Below, in pieces: positions 23,557 through 33,661 of a stretch of 64,000 nucleotides of DNA. Position 1 is the stretch's first letter. Each line of letters opens with the position of its first letter. The DNA is taken from the NCBI RefSeq assembly GCF_002234675.1, contig NC_019862.2, positions 20,766,160 through 20,830,159 of the forward strand. Reading direction: 5' to 3'. The notes beneath the pieces are model-generated. The model saw only the letters and a program-made list of their open reading frames with translations, did not search any database and was not told where the DNA came from. The DNA is from Oryzias latipes (taxonomy: Eukaryota; Chordata; Actinopteri; Beloniformes; Adrianichthyidae). The position numbers were made by a program, and so were the translations under genes.

Positions 23557-25060
23557 CCCTTGTGCTATCTTAGATGACCCCACCCTGAAGGCCTGCACAC
23601 CGACGCGAAAAAACGCCAGGCGTTAAAGCGTCAAAAAAAAAAAAACGCCTCGGGTTCGTTTTTTTTTTTCGACGCGTCGCGTCGAAATCTACTCGACCAA
23701 TGAGAATGGCGCTTTTGCTCACGTGTCTGGAGCTTCTGAAGTTACAGTAAAACACAACTTGGGGGCGCTCAAACACAAAACTGCCTTGCTGAGCACACAT
23801 ACCAGCGAAGAAGATAGACGCCAAGTAGCGTCTACACTGCCGCGAAGCAATAATGACGGACATTCTAAAATATCCCCGACCCAGAGCACCAGTTGGGGCT
23901 ACTGGTGCTTGAAATATTCATGTTTTCTTTGTTTGATTCTGACAAGCGTGTAAATACTTGCTCTCTTCTTCTGAGTGAAAAGCGACTTTCAGAAGCGTAA
24001 AGTTGCGCAGCGCCACCTTGTGTACAGGAGTATTTCTGTTTTACATTAAGCGCCATCTAATGTCAGGGAATGAAATTGCATGTTCGCTCCACTCATCGTC
24101 AGCGAAAATCGCCTGGGTGTGAACACAAAAAACGTGGCGAAAAACGCTGGCGAATAAGGCCTGTTCACACCGGGACGAATTTCGCCGGCGATTTTCGCCG
24201 ACGTTTAACGCCTCGTGACTAAACAAAGGGCACCAATGAGAGTGTGCACACCGACGCGAAAAAACGCCAGGCGTTAAAGCGTCAAAAAAAAAAAAAACGC
24301 CTCGGGTTCGTTTTTTTTTTTCGACGCGTCGCGTCGAAATCTACTCGACCAATGAGAATGGCGCTTTTGCTCACGTGTCTGGAGCTTCTGAAGTTACAGT
24401 AAAACACAACTTGGGGGCGCTCAAACACAAAACTGCCTTGCTGAGCACACATACCAGCGAAGAAGATAGACGACAAGTAGCGTCTACACACCCGCGAAGC
24501 AATAATGACGGACATTCTAAAATATCCCCGAACCAAGCACCAGTTGGAGCTACTGGTGCTTGAAATATTCACGTTTTCTTTGTTTGATTCTGACAAGCGT
24601 GTAAATACTTGCTCTCTTCTTCTGAGTGAAAAGCGACTTTAAGAAACGTAAAGTTGCGCAGCGCCACCTTGTGTACAGGAGTATTTCTGTTTTACATTAA
24701 GCGCCATCTAATGCCAGGGAATGAAATTGCATGTTCACTCCACTCATCGTCAGCGAAAATCGCCTGGGTGTGAACACAAAAAAACGTGGCGAAAAACGCT
24801 GGCGAATAACGCCTGGCGAATATTCGTCCCGGTGTGTACGGGCCTTAACGCCTGGCGAATATTCGTCCCGGTGTGTACGGGCCTTTACATTGACGTGTTA
24901 TTCCTACCATGACAAAGGTGGATAAAGGTGGAAAGATTTCATGTAATCCATGGACAACAGTGAAGATCACAAATCATTGAAGAAAAAAGGTTCAGAGCAC
25001 TGTCTAGTGGGTCTAGATGACCCAACTCCCAATGTTAAAGTGCCTAGGATAGCACAAGGG
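23557..25060 (-). mobile_element. MITE family A, copy A3, interrupted by a second element
   Basis: Left end CCCTTGTGCTATCTTAGATG after TTAA (23553-23556); right end GATAGCACAAGGG before TTAA (25061-25064). This copy carries a TTAA on both sides, as expected for a piggyBac-like element. About 1.3 kb (23589-24884) of unrelated transposon DNA is inserted after the first 30 bp. Orientation is opposite to the other copies. Confidence 0.9.
23589..24884. mobile_element. Nested MITE family B with ~650-bp tandem duplication
   Basis: Left end AGGCCTGCACACCGACGCG; right end reverse-complements to AGGCCCGTACACACCGGGAC. Relative to the uninterrupted family A sequence, a 3-bp TTA target appears duplicated (TGA at 23586-23588, TTA at 24885-24887), which fits PIF/Harbinger-like insertion. 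Two near-identical units (about 23589-24240 and 24241-24884) are arranged head to tail. The last 39 bp are duplicated again (24808-24846 and 24847-24885). No transposase is present; the superfamily is inferred from target size only. Confidence 0.8.
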
Positions 25061-26499
25061 TTAAAGCAGTTCCCAACAAGCAAAAACAAACTGACTCCCT
25101 TCTAGTCTTTCACTCGTGTCTGATAATCTACAGGAACTTGACAGTTAACCCTACAAGTGCCTCAAAAGGTTCCATTTATCCTTCCGCTTTACATTACAAG
25201 GAGCATGAACCTTTGGTTAAGCACAGCTTTCAAACATATTGATTTTCTTACTAAATAGATAAACAGAATTGACCAAAAAAAGGGTTTAAAAAAGCATAAA
25301 TGTGGTGCCTGGGGGGGGAGGGGGGTGCATACGTATGCAAGCAATTTATTCCAAATGCATATTAGGAAAAGATTTATTTATTACTATTCATTATACGTTT
25401 ATTATGCATTTATCCACAGTTTCCTCTGATAGAAAGGCTTGTATTTATGCAATCTGCATTACTTTCAGGACATGTAGCAGAGGACTGCAAGCCGCCTTTA
25501 AATTTCCCTTCCAGGATCAATAAAATGTCGGATTTAGAATTAAAAATGTTGAAGCAGATGGTGGTGCAGGGCCAAGAGGGAGCTGCACAGCGAGTTACTA
25601 ATTAATTTGGGAGAAAAGGGGATTCAAAACGAGCCAACAGCATCCGCTTACTATTAAAGTTTATTTAGTATATGGAGCTGCAAATGAAAGGTAACAGATC
25701 TCTGTTGTATGCTTATTACTATAAATAAAATGCACACATTTTCATTAAGGATCAGACAAAAATACTAGCTATAAATGTTGAACAACATCATGCACTGATG
25801 TCCACATCTGGTTTTTGAAAATGCTCTTTTTAAATTCTTAGACGGGGACTTATTAAACAAAAGACATGAATCATCTATAATAGTCGGTTTATGCTAGTAC
25901 GGTAGGAAAATAAAACGTGCAAATATATATAAGGGACCGATTATTCATTTGCGAAATGCGTTGAGGATGGAGAACTGCGATTTTAAGCCAGGAGACCCAT
26001 TATAAATTAGTTGTTCCACTAAAACAAATGTACAATATTTTATGTCTTTCTTTGGCAGCTAACGCTGCCAAAAAGCTCTATAGGTAAATAAATGACAGGA
26101 AAATGTTCTATAGTTTTTATTTTAAAATATAGAAGGAGGACGACATTGCTAACCCTAACGTTAGCTAGCTTTTTCCTCTTTAAATGCTAATAATCATCGG
26201 ACGTCGCGTTGTCCTTTGATTTGAAGCGTCTAAACTTAAAATACAATTATTAACAGGAATGAATAAGTGCCATGAAGGGAGAAGGAGGATAAAACCGCAC
26301 ACGCGGCCCCTGGTGCCGGCGTCCAGCAGGAATGACAGCCGCTCCGAGTGGTGTTAGCATAAGCATCCATTCAGCTAGCCTACTGCTAGCTAAACTTTGA
26401 CCTCATTTTCACCAATATTCCCCATCATTTTTTTTAAATATGACAAGAGTAATCTTCACGCAGGAGTCTGGATAATGAAATACCGCGAATGTTACTTAC

Positions 26500-26700
26500 T
26501 GCTTTGTTTGCCGTCTGGTCGGTGTGGGATTTAGGCCGGTGCCTTCAGCGCGTGCTCCTCCAGCGAAGACTGACAACGGGAAGAAGGAAGAGGAGAAAGA
26601 CAGGAGGAAGAAGCGGTGGGTGTGTGAAACCTGAAACTGGAGGATGGGGGAGGGGCTTTCTTTAATTTTCCTCGCGAGAATGCCACGCCCTCTTTCACAG
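26500..26700 (-). promoter_or_regulatory. eef1d promoter and non-coding first exon
   Basis: On the minus strand a non-coding exon ends at 26500 with donor GTAAGT, compatible with splicing to the long exon near 22300 or the short exon at 20663. Just upstream is a long pyrimidine tract (minus strand, about 26570-26610, rich in CTTCTTCC and TCTTTCTCC), as expected for a 5' TOP mRNA under mTOR/LARP1 control. A near-palindromic TTCTCGCGAG element lies at 26671-26680, a known motif of housekeeping core promoters. The transcription start is not determined. Confidence 0.65.
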
Positions 26701-27107
26701 GGTTTCTAACCAACCTACTCCTTTTATTTATTCCTCCTTAAATCTGTGGATTTTGCAAAAAAAAATATAATGACATCTACTATATTAGTACTTTTATAAA
26801 TACGGTAACATTACTTTCATTTGCAACAAATTTACTTTTGTTTAGGCAAAGAAATTGGTTATACACCTATTTATATACTTATGACATCTGATTGTTTGAT
26901 TAATTTATTGTAGTAATCCACAGCTACTTGAAAATCCACTTTTCAATCCTTTTGAACCTCTTAATTAAAAAACTCTGCATTATCAGTGTGCATGGAAAAT
27001 ATGCAGCAGCGTATCCATATGAAATCATGTAGCTGCTAATGTCTTTTTTTTTTTTTTTTCGTTCTGGAGGTTCCTGCAGAGCAAAGAAAGCCCATCAGGC
27101 TTTCCTC

Positions 27108-27113
27108 TTTAAT
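27108..27113 (-). terminator. pycr3 polyadenylation signal ATTAAA
   Basis: A variant signal, ATTAAA on the minus strand, 41 bp after the pycr3 stop codon and followed by other 3'-end-like sequence. Confidence 0.5.
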
Positions 27114-27153
27114 CACAGTTCATGTCTTTAAAGGCAGGTTGCAGCAGCTGCCA

Positions 27154-28988
27154 TCACTTGGTGCTCCGTGCTGCAGACAGTCGGCCGAGCTCCCTGGCTC
27201 TCTCGGTTGCCGCCTCCACGGCGCTCATGGTGGACGCCCTCACACCACCCTGCTCCAGCGTGTGAAGTCCATAGATGGTCGTTCCACCAGGCGTGCAGAC
27301 CTCTGAGCGCAGCTGAGCTGGGTGTCTCCCTGAATCCCGTAATAGCCTTCCAGCACCCTGCAAAGCCCCAGACAGTGTTTGAGATGTCGTAAGCATGTTT
27401 ATATGTAAAAAAACAACAAAAAAAGCTGAACATTTTGTGAAACTGACCAGGACTGTTTGGGATGCGATGCTGTGAGCCAGAGCGCTTGGCATTCCCATTT
27501 TAACGGCTCCTTCTGCCAACGCTTCAGCAAAAAGATACACCTGCACAGAAGAACCAGCAGCATCAGTAACGCTGTCTGCAGGTTTGACAGGTCCTTCTTC
27601 AGGTAATTTCACACCAATTCACATGTGAATGATGCAAATATGATGTCAGAAAATAAAAACTCACAATGACGATGTAGAACAATGTGTAACTTTTTCCTTA
27701 GAATTGAAGTTGTCTCAGACCAAAGCCTACATTACAAATGCAGAACTCATTTGGTTTCCCACTACAAAACAAGTTAAATAACTTTCATTTTAATCCAAGG
27801 TTTAATAGAATATGAAAATAGATTCTTCATAATTGTTTTTTAACCAATTACTTTCCTGACATACTTGGAAGTTTTAGAAGCAGGGGTTAAAATAAGTCCC
27901 ATTTTGCCTTTTTAAAATAAAAAAAAACACTAAGGCATTTTTCTGTTTTAAATTCACCAAAAAAATAGAGTCGAATAAGTCAACTGCAAACATTTTATTA
28001 CTTTGACTTTATCTATTTATGCTGTAAATTTTACAAAGATGTCATAACGCTTCAGTCTGTTTAATACTCTATAAAAAATGTGGAAAATTGTAGAAAAATT
28101 GGCAAACATTTGCACTAATTTTCTTGTTACATTTGAACGTATTAGTTTGCATTAACTTTAACAAACGTTTCATGGCTGTGACACTCACAAAAGCAACGCC
28201 ACTCCCACTCAGACCCGTGTGGATGTCTATCCAGGCCTCAGGTCCCTCCTCCACTAAACCACAGCAGTGCAACAATGAGCGCAGCAGAGCGACATCGTCT
28301 GGCTTCGCATGGGATCCCCGTGCAAACAGCAGGGCCCCCTCCTGGACCACGCACGGGAGATTTGGCATCAGGCGGATCACAATGGAGTTCTCGGGGAGAA
28401 GCTAAAGAAATGAACACAAAGCTAAAGCATGAGGTCTTTAAGTCCTGACACCAGAGTTTTTTCTGAGGGCATCACACACCTCCTCCAGCGTTGCTATGGT
28501 GACTCCTGCCGCCACAGACACAACGACGTGTCTGTCCGTGATGTGTGGTGAGATCTGACTGAGAACTGGAGGAACCAGGTGAGGTTTAACGGTGATGAAG
28601 ACCAGATCAGAATCGCACACCACCTCTGTGTTTGAGTGAGTTACAGCAACACCAAGCTCCTGAAACCAATAACACACACGCACACCAGCGTTGCTCACTC
28701 TGTCCATGTGCCACAATGTGTCGTCATAGCAACAAACAGGAAAACTCACCTGGAAGCGTCCCAGATTCCTGGAAGACGGTGCGCTCACTTTGATATTTGA
28801 AGGAAGAACATTTCCTGTTAAGTTGTGCAGACAACAGATAGTAAACTATTTTGTTCAAAATAAGTTTCAAAGAAGAGAAAAAAAACGTACGTAAAAACTC
28901 CTATGAATTTACCCGACAGCATGCCCTTTGTGATTCCAAAAGCCATGTTCCCGGCTCCAACGAAGCCGATCTTCAGCTGCGAATCCAT
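27154..28988 (-). CDS. pycr3: Pyrroline-5-carboxylate reductase 3, 276 aa
   Basis: Reduces 1-pyrroline-5-carboxylate to proline with NAD(P)H, the last step of proline synthesis; PYCR3 is the cytosolic form linked to ornithine. Exons, 5' to 3': 28988-28913, 28814-28750, 28659-28480, 28401-28189, 27540-27448, 27357-27154, all with AG/GT borders, summing to 831 nt (276 residues; human PYCR3 about 274). The Rossmann motif [13 protein letters not shown] starts at residue 6. [24 protein letters not shown] and [13 protein letters not shown] follow. The C-terminal helical domain has [20 protein letters not shown] and the signature [20 protein letters not shown]. No mitochondrial targeting peptide is seen. 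An acceptor just upstream of the ATG (near 29010) suggests a spliced 5' UTR. Same strand as eef1d. Confidence 0.97.
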
Positions 28989-29089
28989 GTCCGGATCTAA
29001 TTTCACCTGAAACGATAAGAAAACATGAAAACAGCCGTAAATAAAGGATCCAGCTTGCAGCATTAAACACACATGGGTGCTGAAAAACC

Positions 29090-30700
29090 CCCAGAAGGGA
29101 TCAGTAAATCAACAGAAACCACGTAAATTAGTGAACACATTTCTACAGCTGTAATTCAAACGGTCAGAGCTGCGTCACAATATAACTTAATGTATCTTTG
29201 TTTCCTTTAAATGCTTAAACACAAGTAGATTTTGATTTATAAATAAGATCATAAAAATGTTTCTAATGAAAAGAATTTTTTTTTCACATTCTAACATTAT
29301 CAAACTAATTATGTCAAATCTTTAGGTTTTTGTACAAAAATGTGACATCAGTGCTGAACCCTCAGTCCCTGCCATAATAAATGGCACAAAAATATTTATT
29401 AAGCCATTTATTAAAAACAAACGACTGAAATTGGAAAATTCTAAACTAGATTTAAAACTGGCTTTTTTGCCTATTTTTTTATTTAAAAGAAAAAAATTAT
29501 AGAATTAGGCTTCATTTCATCTTCCCACTTTTTTTTAAAACCTAAAAGATTTTAATTTAAAAAAATGTGTTCAATTGAATCAATCAGATTACAATCAGCT
29601 TTCTGACGTATCCTGGTGTTTCATAACCAGTTTGGGGAACAGTTTCCACTGTTAATCCCACAGAACACTCTGCCCCGTCTCCTCTTTCTCCAAGAAGCAT
29701 CTGCATGACAGTCAGTGTTTGTTTAGAGGAGCAGCTGGATATCTTTGTGGTGTAAATACCCGTTTTTATTATTTACTTATTTTGCTTTGTTTTTACAATT
29801 AGCCTCAAATTTTCCCTCAAACCCAGGTTACTTCCACGCATATTAACACATCCACCACAACAACCAGAGTGAGGTGGAAAAATGCAGCTTGTTGAAAAAC
29901 TGTCACACATTTCTGCATCAAAGATTGTGGCCACTTCCTCCAGGCCCCGGCCTTCAAACCCCTTACAGGGGGAAATCAGGTTGGCATCACATTCAATCCT
30001 GACTGACAGGTCACTAATCCAATTGTCCCTTTCACCATAACAGATGCAGCAGCAGCGTCTCTTCATTCTGGTTCTTGACATCACGCAAGAGCATCCTTAA
30101 TCCAGTTATGAGTTTACGGAGCAAAAACAAGTCTGATCTGCTGCAGCACATAGGTCTATTCACATGCAGATGAGTAATCAGGTTACAATCAGCTTTCCAG
30201 GCAGCCCGTTCTCTTTAGGGTCATGTTGACAGAAAGCTAGTTTCTGTGAAGGCATTAGGTTAGTTTCCTGAGTTTCTGCCAGGGTAACCCGGTTGTCTGG
30301 CATGTTAACACCGCAAGCAGGTTTTCTGCTTACTTTCTCCAGGTGTGCATTTGCCCGACAAAGTCTGCAGACTTAGCTCCCAGCCGCTGGATGAAAGCAG
30401 AGATCAATTACGGGAAGCTGCGTATATGTGCAAACTGCTGTTTGTGTCACCGCACATTTCCCCAAGAAACCAGTCAGTGCATGCAGAAGCCCCAAAGCTG
30501 CAGAGTGACCTCAAAAAACGAGTGCTTTAAGCACTTCCAAGGGAGAATTATTGCCAACTGCTGCTATCCGTGCAAGTCTCCAGACAATCTAAGGATTTAT
30601 GAACAATGCAGCAAACCAAAATCACAAAAAGCTCCGCAAAAACTCATCTCTAGCAGCGGTGGAAAAGCCATTTGCACCAGAAGCTGTTGCTTCAAGGGTG
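29090..30700. other. Intergenic, AT-rich; no gene recognised
   Basis: Between pycr3 and the SANT gene. Two spots share the phrase TTACAATCAGCTTTC (29591 and 30184), hinting at remnants of one unknown repeat. A cysteine-rich open frame from 30343 is not supported as a gene because its 3' part is dispersed-repeat sequence. Confidence 0.4.
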
Positions 30701-30800
30701 ATGCAGTGGAGTCCTGTGTGGGTTTTCTCTGGGCACAGCTCAAAAACATGCTTCATAGAGTCATTAGTGAACTTTACCACTTAGTTTGTGTGTAGGCCTG
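30700..30800 (-). repeat. Common teleost dispersed repeat, reversed fragment
   Basis: Shows TGTGGGTTTTCTCTGGGCAC and AAACATGCTTCATAGAGTCA, the reverse of the fish repeat seen at 5669-6060. Confidence 0.65.
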
Positions 30801-30830
30801 CATTTGGATGTAGCAGGTATATGAAAATAG

Positions 30831-31377
30831 TAGGGGTGTAAAGGTTAATTGACTTTAGATGAATAGATTTATGTTCTTACAATCCAACTAGATTAATCTG
30901 AGGTAAATTGTTAATCGAATCGACTTATCCCAATTTAAAAATGAAATAAATAAACTATTATTGATCCTGGAAAATACCATTAGGATTGAGGCACCATATT
31001 TTTAATAGACTAAAATGTAAAATTGACCATCAGAGCGGACAACACACATGATGACAGCAAAATATGATGAGTCCATCATTCCAGTCCAGTGTGTGGAAAG
31101 ACCTTGAGTTTAGCAAAGACGGGACCATACAGTGTGGTGGAATGCATTAATGATGTTCTGTTTGGATGTGTGAATAGATTTGTCATTAATTGTTGTTTAC
31201 TTTTACACATATTTAATTTACACTAGATTATCTTGCAAAAAAAATAATACAAGGAATCTGGAAAACTTAACCTGCACTGTTCAGTACCAAGTATTGAAGT
31301 TTTGGCCAAAGATCGATTTTAGGTCAGTGATTCGAATACTATGAATCGGATCGTTAAAGTGAATCATTACAACCCTA
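30831..31377. mobile_element. hAT-like element family D (TAGGGGTGTAA ends), copy D1
   Basis: Left end TAGGGGTGTAAAGGTTAATT; right end reverse-complements to TAGGGTTGTAATGATTCAC. Interior about 547 bp with GTACTGAACAG-type and ATCGATTTTAGGTCAGTG phrases shared, in reverse, with 57592-57812. Flanking 8-mers (GAAAATAG, GAAGAAAT) do not match well, so an 8-bp duplication is not proven. Confidence 0.75.
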
Positions 31378-31536
31378 GAAGAAATAAAATTAAGATTCAT
31401 GAGAACAGTTTTTGAAGAGAAGGATTGTGTTTAAACTGTGCCCATAATTTGTAAAACTACTACGTTACTGCTGCATGTATCAGAAGATATTATGAATGAA
31501 CAATGTAACGCTCGTCCATTCATTCATTCATTGGCT

Positions 31537-32028
31537 TCACTGTATATAGATTGAAATCGCCTCCGCGGTCGTCGCCCCTACTATTAAATCCAGGTTGTGG
31601 GTGCTGTTGTCCGGACACGGCTGCGGCCACGGCAGCATGGACGCTTCTCCGTCCGAGTCCTCCGTCTGCTCGTCGTTTCTGTCCGAGTGGACCCCTGCTC
31701 CCACCAAAGGGTGTCTGGACTCCATGATCGCGACCATCGCATTCTCGTAGCGCCGCCAGCCCTGCATTTTGGTGGGGGCTGGGGAATCCGGCTCCCGCTT
31801 GAACTTGTAATAAGCACTTTTGAGAAGTTTCCAGCGGAACTTCAGCTGGTCCACCGATCGGTGGTAGCCGGCCGCCATCATTCTCCTGTGGGCCACCTTA
31901 AACAGTTTGTTGTTCCGCACTTTCCGCCCGTCCAAGCACTTCTTCATGTCCAGGTCCTTGAGGATTTCCAGGAGCAGTTCGGTCTCCCTGACGTCCCAGT
32001 TCTGCTTCTTAATCCCGGACTCCTCCAT
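31537..32028 (-). CDS. Intronless SANT/Myb-like DNA-binding domain protein, 163 aa
   Basis: An uninterrupted frame of 163 residues in a CpG-rich region. The N-terminal 95 residues fit a trihelix/Myb_DNA-bind_4 (MADF/SANT-like) fold: NWDVRETELLLEILKDLDM (first Trp and helix), KLFKVAHRRMMAAGY, then RSVDQLKFRWKLLKSAYYKFKRE with the conserved spaced W and basic helix. The remainder is acidic and low in structure (DRNDEQTEDSDGEASMLPW). Domains of this type occur in MSANTD proteins and in Harbinger-derived host genes, so a transcription-factor-like or domesticated-transposon role is inferred. It may lack further exons, but a weak donor near the C-terminus (after the codons for DLI) leaves this open. 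The gene is not named with confidence. It lies between pycr3 and bmb, divergent from bmb. Confidence 0.75.
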   Translation of the reverse strand: MEESGIKKQNWDVRETELLLEILKDLDMKKCLDGRKVRNNKLFKVAHRRMMAAGYHRSVDQLKFRWKLLKSAYYKFKREPDSPAPTKMQGWRRYENAMVAIMESRHPLVGAGVHSDRNDEQTEDSDGEASMLPWPQPCPDNSTHNLDLIVGATTAEAISIYIQ

Positions 32029-32660
32029 TGTGTCGCTGAGTGCAGACCTGCTAGCTCCGCCGCTAGCCTAACCCGCTAGCATGTCAGCTGTTTGGGGGAA
32101 ATGCGGAGCGGAGTTGCTCCGGATCAGGCGAAAAAGCGGTCGAAACGTTGAAAAGGGGGCGAGCAGGAGAGCAGCCCTGCTCCTACATCAAACCGGGAAT
32201 GGCTAAAAAAAAAATAATCCAGGGCAGATTAGATTAGAAATACAATGCACGTGTTGGTGGTTGGCTGGACAACCATAAAGTAACAAGGAGTGACAAACAC
32301 GTGATACCTTGCGGACATATCGGTAATCACTGGAGGCGGGGTTTTCGTTTTTACCTGTCTTTTAATCAGAGCTACTATTTTCCTCGGTTTGCTACCACGA
32401 ATTAGCTTTCAATGTGTCATTCACGGCACTTACACTCTTGGCAACCAGCTGACAGAAACTGAACCTTGGACTGGTTTGTAATTTTACCTTGGTACTGGCG
32501 CCAGGAGGGGCGGCTCTTGGTCGCTTTGAAACACGTTGCCGCCCGCAGTGAGAGTCGTCCTTTGAAGCTGAAGCGGTGAGTAAATCGAACATACCCCAAG
32601 CATGCCTCTAAAAAAATGCGAGTAATTCTATTGGTTGAGGCGGGACGCAAATAATGCTGT
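32029..32660. promoter_or_regulatory. Shared divergent promoter region of the SANT gene and bmb
   Basis: About 690 bp separate the SANT-gene ATG (32028, minus) from the apparent bmb non-coding exon (plus). It includes GC-rich blocks at 32040-32190 and 32490-32560. Head-to-head spacing of this size is typical of bidirectional promoters; transcription starts are not determined. Confidence 0.5.
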
Positions 32661-32719
32661 CATTTCCATCAGCTGTGCGGATTCAGACCTGTGTAGGACC
32701 GTCCTGTGACACTAGACAG
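32661..32719 (+). other. Probable bmb 5' non-coding exon
   Basis: A donor AG|GTACGT follows GACACTAGACAG at 32719, and an acceptor (GACCCACAG) stands directly before the bmb ATG at 33662. The upstream edge of the exon is not determined. Confidence 0.5.
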
Positions 32720-33661
32720 GTACGTGCTATTGAGATTTTTGCCTATTTTGGGGGAAATGTTTGTCTTTTTAACCTAAAAACAAAACTTACTAAATGTTTT
32801 ACCATTTTCGGGTATCTCGTGTCATTTAAAGTTAAACGTGTTTATTCGCTATACTTTTTTCTACGATTTATTATATATGATATATACGTTTTTTTTTCGT
32901 TTGTTTGTTTTTTTTTTTTACCAGTAACGTGAAGAATCTTAGGGGTGTTCTCTGTTAATCCCAGGGGTACTGCAGAGACATGCCTGGGCAAAATGGATGT
33001 TCATTCATAGTCCTGCGAAAATGAGTTTTGTTGCTTTGTCAGGTTTTTTTTAATACACTTACCTGATTAAGAACACACATAGCATACGTTTTATTCATCA
33101 ACGTATCAAAGCTTATAAAACAAGTGACAAAAAGCTGCTTTAACAGTCATTAAACATTTGTAGATATTTGCGTTTACTGCCACCTATAGACGCGTTTGGG
33201 TACTGCATCACATTTATGTCCCCCAAACTTATATTTTTTTGTCTTTGTCACCTTTAACTTTTGTAATAAATCGAATTTCACTGTGTTTAAAATGTATAGA
33301 AATATATTATGTACTTAATTTCAAGTAATAGTTGAAAATGTAAGACTAGCTGGACTCAAAAATCTGTATGTTTTATGCTGAAAATGCAGATATTTTGGAC
33401 AATAGAGAAGATGGATACATTAGATAATAAAGCATCCAGACACAATGTAATTATTGGGGAAAAAAATGCATTACGTTTTAATTATGATTATTTTATATGA
33501 AATCTTGCGAAATCTTTGTTACATTTTGGAAAAAAAAAATGTTTTTCTGAATTTTGAAAACAATTTGTCACTTCAAACTGAAATTGTATACAGATTTAAA
33601 GAATCATTTGAGAGCAAAAGTTTTTCAACACATGGTGTGTAAATTTGACTGACCCACAGAT

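Noticed and set aside
23570-24596. Two nearly identical ~100-codon frames
   Set aside because: They are the tandem units of MITE family B.
30343-30795. 150-codon cysteine-rich frame that could suggest a secreted small protein
   Set aside because: Its 3' third is reversed dispersed-repeat sequence, there is no signal peptide, and the cysteines show no regular spacing.
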